In this document: one piece after another, positions 1-4,249 of the stretch
Layout: every line of letters starts with the position of its first letter
Position numbering within the stretch: position 1 is the stretch's first letter
Origin: JBCBXA01 sp039816825
GTDB lineage: Bacteria > Pseudomonadota > Alphaproteobacteria > Rhizobiales > Rhizobiaceae
DNA length: 5,077 nt
NCBI GenBank assembly: GCA_039816825.1
Contig: JBCBXA010000143.1
Coordinates: forward strand, 1-5,077
Direction: 5' to 3'
Notes under the pieces: model-generated
Database searches by the model: none
The model's input: only the letters and a program-made list of their open reading frames with translations
Told to the model about the DNA's origin: nothing
Position numbers and translations under genes: made by a program

Positions 1-1
1 T

Positions 2-307
2 CAGAGGGCTGAAGCCACCTATGGCGAACTGTCCGGAGGTGTGTTTGCCAACAAGGCCCTGCGTTACGTGCAGGCCATGCGCTTGTCTCGGGTCAATATT
101 TTCCGCTTCTCAAATCCATTTTGCGCTTGTTGCCAGGACAAGCTTACAGAGCATGAGCGACTGTTCATCAGTGCGCTTGGCTGCGTTCGTGACGAGGCAT
201 GGTCTGAAGCCAGCACCCACGCCATGATCCTGTGCGAAGGTCACTCGACCAGCGCCATGCTGGATGCGGCAGAGCGGCTGTGCGACTGGTACAATGACTT
301 GGAGTAG
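2..307 (+). CDS. Small unrecognised CxxC protein, 5' partial
   Basis: I do not recognise this family. The frame is open from the left edge to a TAG at 305-307, giving about 101 visible residues and no upstream in-frame stop, so the gene probably begins outside the window. A GTG at 41 is possible, but a GGAGGT motif touches it with no spacer, which is too close for a normal ribosome binding site. An ATG at 77 would give a 76-residue protein. The visible protein has no membrane segment. It contains a CACC (CxxC) cluster about 14 residues after the ATG at 77, followed by a helical stretch (LTEHERLF) with two more cysteines, and ends acidic (CDWYNDLE). The cysteines could bind metal, but nothing proves this. 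It is convergent with dsbB across a 50-bp gap. Coding looks real because the frame is long, has balanced composition and ends cleanly before the opposing gene. Confidence 0.6.
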   Translation, partial: QRAEATYGELSGGVFANKALRYVQAMRLSRVNIFRFSNPFCACCQDKLTEHERLFISALGCVRDEAWSEASTHAMILCEGHSTSAMLDAAERLCDWYNDLE

Positions 308-357
308 TCTTGATAATCTGTCGAACCCGGGCGGCGTTGCGCGATGCCAACAGACTT

Positions 358-879
358 TCAGTTGCCGCCTGAGCGCTTGATGCTCCAAATCATAAAGCCT
401 GCCAGCCCAAAGGCAGCAACGACGTTCCATCCGGCAAAACTCAGGCCGAGGAAACGACCGGCCGCTTCATCGCAGGCGGGTGGGCGAGTGGCTTCCAGGG
501 AGCTGAAGAGGTCGTTGGCATCATTGGACGTGAACGTTCCACCGACGCCGCAACTTTCCGGGCCGGGCCACAAGCCCCATTCGACGCCGGAATGGTAGAT
601 CCCGATCAAACCGCTGACGGCAATGATGAGAGCGCCCAGCTTCATCACAGCGCGCAACGCATTCGGTGGCAGGGTTTGCGCGGTTGCCAATGCCCCCACA
701 CCGATTAACAGTGGCCCTGCGATGTAGTAGGGGATGCGCTGCCAGAGGCAGACCTGACACGGGATGTATCCGATCAGTTGAAACACCCACGCGCCTCCCA
801 CGATTGCTAGGGCAGCAAAGCCGGAGGCCAGTGCGAGGTAAGAAATGTTGGCGGACAGGCGATCAATCAGCAAGTTCAT
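358..879 (-). CDS. dsbB: Disulfide bond formation protein DsbB
   Basis: This is an inner-membrane quinone reductase that reoxidises periplasmic DsbA and passes the electrons to ubiquinone, keeping disulfide formation running. The protein has 173 residues, usual for the family, with four hydrophobic segments at about 14-35, 45-68, 73-95 and 148-167. The first periplasmic loop carries the catalytic pair Cys41-Cys44 in the motif CQVCLWQR, with Arg48 in the place of the quinone-contacting arginine of E. coli DsbB. The second loop holds Cys110 and Cys136, whose 26-residue spacing equals that of E. coli Cys104/Cys130. All four essential cysteines are therefore present. The ATG at 877-879 fits TM1 and has an AGG about seven bases upstream. 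The gene lies 63 nt after arsH on the same strand, so it could be a distal operon member, although the gap holds a hairpin and a candidate promoter. No DsbA is encoded in the window. Confidence 0.93.
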   Translation of the reverse strand: MNLLIDRLSANISYLALASGFAALAIVGGAWVFQLIGYIPCQVCLWQRIPYYIAGPLLIGVGALATAQTLPPNALRAVMKLGALIIAVSGLIGIYHSGVEWGLWPGPESCGVGGTFTSNDANDLFSSLEATRPPACDEAAGRFLGLSFAGWNVVAAFGLAGFMIWSIKRSGGN

Positions 880-891
880 GGCTTGGCCTAT

Positions 892-920
892 GGCATAGCT
901 TTGGGCGGAAAGCAGGTCAA
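892..920 (-). promoter_or_regulatory. Candidate sigma70-type promoter for dsbB
   Basis: On the minus strand TTGACC (915-920) resembles a -35 box, matching five of six consensus positions. After a 17-nt spacer comes TATGCC (892-897), a weak -10 matching three of six. It would start transcription about 5-10 nt before the dsbB ATG, leaving a very short leader. The -35 lies in the loop of the hairpin at 906-933. This is a consensus match by eye, so confidence is low. Confidence 0.25.
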
Positions 921-933
921 AAATGCTTGTCCG
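906..933 (-). other. Hairpin between arsH and dsbB
   Basis: The arms CGGAAAGCA (906-914) and TGCTTGTCCG (924-933) pair as a nine-base-pair stem with one unpaired base and a nine-base loop. It sits ten bases past the arsH stop on the minus strand. No run of T follows on either strand, so it is not a classical intrinsic terminator. It could protect the ars mRNA 3' end or partly separate ars from dsbB expression. The pairing is seen; the role is inferred. Confidence 0.4.
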
Positions 934-942
934 GTCCCTTGC

Positions 943-1656
943 CTAGATCGACTGTTGATTCACACGTGCCGATAGCTGTTCAGCCGTTTCCACTCTCTCC
1001 GAATAGCGGTCGATCAGATAGTCGGCATGCCCCCTTGTAAGGTGGGTGAACTTGATCAGTTCCTCCATCACGTCGACGACGCGATTATAGTAGGGCGACG
1101 GCTTCATCCGGTCATCATCTCCAAACTCGGCCCATGCCTTGGGAACAGATGACTGATTGGGAATGGTGATCATCCGCATCCAGCGCCCGAGAATGCGCAA
1201 CTGATTGACGGTATTGAAGCTTTGCGACCCTCCGCAAACCTGCATGAGCGCCAGCGTTCGGCCTTGCGTCGGGCGTACGCCGCCGATGGGAGCGAGGGGC
1301 AGCCAGTCGATCTGGGCCTTCATGATGCCGGTCATGGCCCCGTGCCGCTCTGGTGAACACCAGACCTGCGCTTCAGACCAGAGAGACAGCCGGCGCAGTT
1401 CCTGAACTTTCTCATGACTGTCTGGAGCGCCATCCGGCAACGGCAGACCCGTCGGGTCGAAGATCCTCACTTCAGCCCCGAGTCGCTCGAGGATGCGAGC
1501 GGCTTCTTCCGTCAGAAGACGGGAGAAAGATCGCTTCCTCAGCGATCCGTAGAGCATGAGCACGCGTGGCGGATGATCTTTGCCGTGAGCGCCCGCTAAG
1601 CGCTCAATGTCGGGCTGGTGGAACTGCTCATCCACTACACTAGGCGTTTCGGTCAT
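943..1656 (-). CDS. arsH: Arsenical resistance protein ArsH (NADPH-dependent FMN reductase)
   Basis: ArsH is a cytoplasmic flavodoxin-fold FMN reductase using NADPH. Known members oxidise trivalent methyl- and aromatic arsenicals to the less toxic pentavalent forms and can reduce quinones, azo dyes or metals. The 237-residue protein has the family's length. A polar N-terminal extension (about 1-28) precedes the first beta strand (RVLMLYGSL). The FMN phosphate loop is GSLRKRSFSR at 37-46, with the diagnostic ArsH segment SPERHGAMTGIMKAQIDW at 101-118 and GGSQSFN at 142-148. The ATG (1654-1656) overlaps the arsC stop in an ATGA, typical of translational coupling, and AGAAGG lies about ten bases upstream within arsC. 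It is the last clear member of the ars operon. Its presence suggests the host meets organoarsenicals as well as inorganic arsenic, yet no ArsM methylase or ArsI lyase is visible. The TAG stop is at 943-945. Confidence 0.95.
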   Translation of the reverse strand: MTETPSVVDEQFHQPDIERLAGAHGKDHPPRVLMLYGSLRKRSFSRLLTEEAARILERLGAEVRIFDPTGLPLPDGAPDSHEKVQELRRLSLWSEAQVWCSPERHGAMTGIMKAQIDWLPLAPIGGVRPTQGRTLALMQVCGGSQSFNTVNQLRILGRWMRMITIPNQSSVPKAWAEFGDDDRMKPSPYYNRVVDVMEELIKFTHLTRGHADYLIDRYSERVETAEQLSARVNQQSI

Positions 1657-2057
1657 GGGGCGACGACCTTCTCGCCATCCTCCTTGGTGAAGCTGGTCCC
1701 GGAGGCCACATCCAGGAGCGGGAACACGGCTTCAGACGGGCGACACAGCGCGACGCCTTTTTTGGTGCAGACGATCGGTCTGTTCACAAGCACTGGGTGC
1801 TCCAGCATGGCGTCCAATATGGTTTCGTCGCTCACACTGGGGTCCGTGAGGCCAAGCTCTTCGGCGGGCGATTTGGTGGTGCGGAGCGCGGTGCGTGGTG
1901 TGAGGTCTGCAGCCGCGAACAGCGCCTGGAGTTGCGGCCTGGTCCAACCGGTCTTGAGATATTCGATGACGATCGGTTCTCCCGCGAAGCCGCGAATGAT
2001 CTCCAGCACATTGCGGGATGTTCCGCATGCGGGGTTGTGGTGGATGACGATGCTCAT
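1653..2057 (-). CDS. arsC: Glutaredoxin-dependent arsenate reductase ArsC
   Basis: ArsC reduces arsenate to arsenite in the cytoplasm using glutathione and glutaredoxin. The 134-residue product follows the plasmid R773 ArsC type closely. The N-terminal loop HNPACGTSRN holds the catalytic cysteine (Cys11). Arg59 (ALRTT), Arg93 (NRPIV) and Arg106 (LCRPSE) match the three arsenate-binding arginines of R773 (60, 94, 107). The C-terminal FTKEDGEKVV is also typical. This excludes the thioredoxin-coupled, low-molecular-weight-phosphatase type. The frame is open to an ATG at 2099, but that adds 14 residues foreign to the family and overlaps aqpS. The ATG at 2055-2057 has AAGGA seven bases upstream and begins the conserved strand directly. 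It lies four nucleotides after the aqpS stop and overlaps arsH by four. The arsenite it makes needs an exit route, which here is AqpS. Confidence 0.96.
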   Translation of the reverse strand: MSIVIHHNPACGTSRNVLEIIRGFAGEPIVIEYLKTGWTRPQLQALFAAADLTPRTALRTTKSPAEELGLTDPSVSDETILDAMLEHPVLVNRPIVCTKKGVALCRPSEAVFPLLDVASGTSFTKEDGEKVVAP

Positions 2058-2061
2058 CTGA

Positions 2062-2748
2062 TTATCCTTGAGAGGGGTTTGGGGCCTGCTTGTCGGCAAG
2101 CTGCCAGTTGCAATAGGCGAGGGCGATCAAGGCTGCGACCAGTTGCGCGGCGATGAAGAGGGGAACATCCATGGGCCGGATGCCTGCGAAAGTGTCCGAC
2201 AGACCGCGCGCAATAGTCACTGCCGGGTTCGCGAAGGAAGTTGATGCCGTGAACCAATAGGCAGCGGTGATGTAGAGTCCCACAGCCATGGGTACCGCAG
2301 AGGCGCGCGCCTTTAGTGTAGCGAGAATCGTAACGATCAGCCCGAACGTCGCAACGCCCTCGGCAAACCATTGCGGACCGCCGGTGCGGGCTTTCATGGA
2401 GAATTGAAACAGAGTTTCGTCGAACATCATATGGGCTGCCCAGACCCCAGCGATGCCACCGGCGATTTGCACGCCGGTGTAAGCGAGGGCGGCAACCGCT
2501 GTGATGTCGCGCTTCAGCAGGAAAACCAATGTTACCGCCGGGTTGAAGTGCGCGCCTGAAATGGGGCCCAGCATGGTGATCAGGACCACCAAGATGGCCC
2601 CTGTGGGAATTGTGTTCCCAAGCAGCGCGATGGCCACATTTCCGCCAGCCAGCGTTTCCGCCATGATGCCGGAGCCCACGACGGTCGCTAGTAGGAAAGC
2701 CGTGCCGACGAATTCTGCGCCGAGCTTTTGGGAGAGATTGTCTTGCAT
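2062..2748 (-). CDS. aqpS: Aquaglyceroporin AqpS (MIP family, arsenite channel)
   Basis: This is an inner-membrane channel of the major intrinsic protein family, 228 residues, with six hydrophobic segments and two re-entrant half-helices. The first NPA box (HFNPAVT, residues 69-71) and the second (FANPAVT, 174-176) are intact. Residue 177, directly after the second NPA, is valine where most aquaporins have the arginine of the aromatic/arginine filter, which suggests a wider, less polar pore. It sits between arsR and arsC, where other ars operons carry an ArsB or Acr3 pump, as in the S. meliloti operon in which AqpS lets arsenite made by ArsC leave down its gradient. Its start is 18 nt after arsR, with only a weak AGAAG ribosome binding site. 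It might also pass arsenite inward or conduct methylated arsenicals. General glycerol uptake is an alternative but fits the context less well. Confidence 0.92.
   Translation of the reverse strand: MQDNLSQKLGAEFVGTAFLLATVVGSGIMAETLAGGNVAIALLGNTIPTGAILVVLITMLGPISGAHFNPAVTLVFLLKRDITAVAALAYTGVQIAGGIAGVWAAHMMFDETLFQFSMKARTGGPQWFAEGVATFGLIVTILATLKARASAVPMAVGLYITAAYWFTASTSFANPAVTIARGLSDTFAGIRPMDVPLFIAAQLVAALIALAYCNWQLADKQAPNPSQG
2065..2069 (-). promoter_or_regulatory. Ribosome binding site that sets the arsC start
   Basis: AAGGA on the minus strand lies seven bases before the ATG at 2055-2057. The last two bases lie next to the TAA stop of aqpS (2062-2064), so termination of aqpS and initiation of arsC share the same few bases and are probably coupled. 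It supports the shorter arsC start over the ATG at 2099. Confidence 0.7.
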
Positions 2749-2766
2749 GGATCTTCTTTTTGTGGC

Positions 2767-3099
2767 TCAGCAGGCGCAGGCCAGCTCCTCGATAATGGGC
2801 TGGCAGAGTTCAGCGCGTCCGCCACAGCAATCTTCCATGAGGAAGGACAGAAGGTCTCGCAGGCCCTCCATATTGGCAAAGTAGCGAATGGCGCGTCCTT
2901 CCCGCTGATTGCGCAGAAGGCCGGCCTGAACCAGCCGGGAAAGATTTGTCGACATGGTGTTCTGGCGCACATTCAGCGCGTCTGAGATGGCGCCCGCCTG
3001 CATGCCTTCGCTGCCCGCTTTGATGAGCAGGCGGAACACACCCAGCCGGGTTGGCTGGCTCAGTGCAGCAAAGGCGTCAATGGCTTGTTTTGCATCCAT
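2767..3099 (-). CDS. arsR: ArsR-family arsenite-responsive transcriptional repressor
   Basis: ArsR is a small dimeric winged-helix repressor that leaves its operator on binding trivalent arsenic or antimony. The 110-residue protein has the ArsR/SmtB core: an N-terminal helix with ALSQPTRL (12-19), a helix-turn-helix from about 33 to 60 with likely recognition helix around QNTMSTNLSRL, and a beta wing LLRNQREGRAIRYFAN (61-76). The E. coli-type ELCVCDL metal site in the helix-turn-helix is absent, with MQAGAISD in its place. Cysteines cluster at the C-terminus instead: Cys91, Cys92 and Cys99 in DCCGGRAELC, plus Cys108 and Cys110 in the terminal CAC. This is reminiscent of the Acidithiobacillus-type ArsR with a C-terminal site. 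It is the first gene of the operon and probably represses itself through the adjoining palindrome. The ATG at 3097-3099 starts the family's first helix, with only a weak GAG four bases upstream. Confidence 0.93.
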   Translation of the reverse strand: MDAKQAIDAFAALSQPTRLGVFRLLIKAGSEGMQAGAISDALNVRQNTMSTNLSRLVQAGLLRNQREGRAIRYFANMEGLRDLLSFLMEDCCGGRAELCQPIIEELACAC

Positions 3100-3121
3100 A
3101 TATCTCGAATAATCGATATAT
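3100..3121. promoter_or_regulatory. Probable ArsR operator (imperfect palindrome)
   Basis: The arms ATATCTCGA (3100-3108) and TCGATATAT (3113-3121) are inverted repeats matching at eight of nine positions around a four-base AT-only spacer; one more outer pair (3099/3122) also matches. The AT-rich dyad directly abuts the arsR ATG and is the strongest palindrome in the divergent region. ArsR proteins typically bind such AT-rich dyads overlapping their own promoter. Repressor occupancy here would block polymerase at the ars promoter and might also influence the divergent kinase. Confidence 0.7.
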
Positions 3122-3134
3122 AAGTATGAGACAA
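3106..3134 (-). promoter_or_regulatory. Candidate ars operon promoter overlapping the operator
   Basis: On the minus strand TTGTCT (3129-3134) could serve as -35 and, after 17 nt, TATTCG (3106-3111) as -10, which lies inside the operator. Transcription would then begin within a few bases of the arsR ATG, giving an almost leaderless mRNA. Alternative AT-rich -10 boxes such as TTATAT a few bases upstream would give a normal leader but lack a good -35. Low confidence in the exact boxes; good confidence that the promoter lies in this neighbourhood. Confidence 0.35.
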
Positions 3135-3287
3135 GCCCAGTGAGGTGATTGTTCCTCGTGGGCGACCTGTGGCGCGCAAACGGTTTGGTGGACCAGTGTG
3201 CTGACGCGACATCCTGCGTTGCGCGGCGTTGAATAAACTCATAGTCAGAGGCCGCTTGTTTGAAGCGCTATCGTTGGAAAGAGCCTC

Positions 3288-4223
3288 ATGATCCTGAGTT
3301 GCGGAGAAACCCTGATTGACATGCTGCCCCGTCAGGGCAGCGCTGGCGAGCCGATCTGGATGCCGGTGCCCGGCGGGTCGCCCATGACGACCTCTGTGGC
3401 CATTCAGCGTTTGGGGCAGTCTGCAGGTCTGTATTGTGGCCTGTCGAGCGACATGTTCGGCGACCAGCTGCGGGATTGGCTTGGATCAAACGGGGTCGAC
3501 ATAAGCTTCAGCCCGACGCTCGATCTGCCCACCACATTGGCCTTTGTGAAGCTTGTGGATGGATCGGCGCAATATGCATTCTACGTTGAGCATACTGCCA
3601 TGCAGTCTGCTGGAACTGACACATTGCCGATGCTCGGCGATGCTGTGGAGTGTGCTCACTTTGCCGGTATGGCGATGATCCCGGAGCCCTGCGGAACTGC
3701 GTTCGAAGCGCTGATGACCCGGGAATACGGCAAACGCACCATCTCCTACGATCCTAACATTCGCGAGCCCTTGATCAGTGATGAGGTTGCCTATCGCGCG
3801 CGGGTACAACGCATGCTGGCCATGGCTGATGTCATCAAACTCTCCGATGAAGATCTTGAGTGGACTGAACCTGGCGCAGATCCTGACGATTGGGCCAGCG
3901 CGCGACTGGCCGCAGGCGCCAAGCTTGTACTGGTGACACGGGGTGCTGATGGGATCGTGGGCTACACAAACGAAGCTCGGATTGAGCAAGCCGGAGTTGA
4001 AGCGGACGTCGTTGATACAGTGGGCGCTGGCGACACCGTGAACGCCGCCATGCTCGTTTGGCTTCGCCAGAACGACCTGCTTGCCAAAGGCAAGCTTAGA
4101 ACGCTTACGGAGCGCGAGCTGGAAGCGCTGCTGCGGTTTGCCGCCAATGCGGCTGCGATCACTGTCAGCCGGGCGGGAGCCAACCCACCGCTTCTGAGTG
4201 AGCTCCCTGCGAGCGCTGTGTAG
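3288..4223 (+). CDS. frk: PfkB-family carbohydrate kinase, probable fructokinase
   Basis: This is a cytoplasmic ribokinase-fold sugar kinase of 311 residues that phosphorylates a sugar with ATP; the overall pattern best fits fructokinase (fructose to fructose-6-phosphate). The start MILSCGETLIDMLP is typical. The first PfkB signature is at 29-43 (GGSPMTTSVAIQRLG), the lid and substrate segment includes QYAFYVEHTA (95-104), and YDPNIRE (154-160) and KLSDEDL (184-190) follow. The ATP-site strand is VTRGADG (217-223), and the anion-hole/catalytic motif DTVGAGDTVNA spans 243-253 with Asp249 as the base. Two departures are visible: Thr34 replaces the usual Asn of the first signature, and Val251 replaces the usual Phe. 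The ATG at 3288-3290 has GGAAAGAG four bases upstream. It is divergent from arsR and convergent with the permease, so probably monocistronic. Another hexose or keto-sugar acid kinase remains possible. Confidence 0.87.
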   Translation: MILSCGETLIDMLPRQGSAGEPIWMPVPGGSPMTTSVAIQRLGQSAGLYCGLSSDMFGDQLRDWLGSNGVDISFSPTLDLPTTLAFVKLVDGSAQYAFYVEHTAMQSAGTDTLPMLGDAVECAHFAGMAMIPEPCGTAFEALMTREYGKRTISYDPNIREPLISDEVAYRARVQRMLAMADVIKLSDEDLEWTEPGADPDDWASARLAAGAKLVLVTRGADGIVGYTNEARIEQAGVEADVVDTVGAGDTVNAAMLVWLRQNDLLAKGKLRTLTERELEALLRFAANAAAITVSRAGANPPLLSELPASAV

Positions 4224-4233
4224 GTCCGTGCTT

Positions 4234-4249
4234 CCTCAGTGATCTGAGG
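4234..4249. terminator. Short hairpin at the convergent gene ends, possible weak terminator
   Basis: CCTCAG (4234-4239) and CTGAGG (4244-4249) form a perfect six-base-pair stem with a TGAT loop, extendable by wobble pairs. It lies ten bases after the kinase stop and overlaps the stop codon of the opposing permease (4236-4238). No T run follows in either direction, so it is at best a weak bidirectional terminator. Confidence 0.35.

Noticed and set aside
333..348. Small inverted repeat between the CxxC gene and dsbB as a terminator
   Set aside because: The six-pair stem needs two wobble pairs and no T run follows, so it could easily be chance.
110..430. Minus-strand open frame of 106 codons near the left end
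   Set aside because: It overlaps both the plus-strand CxxC gene and the 3' end of dsbB and has no recognisable domain; it is the antisense shadow of those genes.
2058..2099. Longer arsC start at 2099
   Set aside because: The extra 14 residues are not family-like and overlap aqpS; the ATG at 2057 has a well-spaced AAGGA and begins the conserved ArsC strand.
1618..2156. Plus-strand open frames of 119-147 codons opposite arsC
   Set aside because: They lie antisense to a very well-matched ArsC and the end of AqpS, and their translations look like low-information shadow sequence.
3122..3287. Promoter boxes for the kinase in the divergent region
   Set aside because: Pairs such as TTGCGC (3219-3224) with TAGTCA (3242-3247) have correct spacing but match the consensus too poorly to list.
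3486..3989. Minus-strand open frame of 167 codons opposite the kinase
   Set aside because: It is fully antisense to the PfkB kinase, whose motifs are clear, and its own translation shows no domain.
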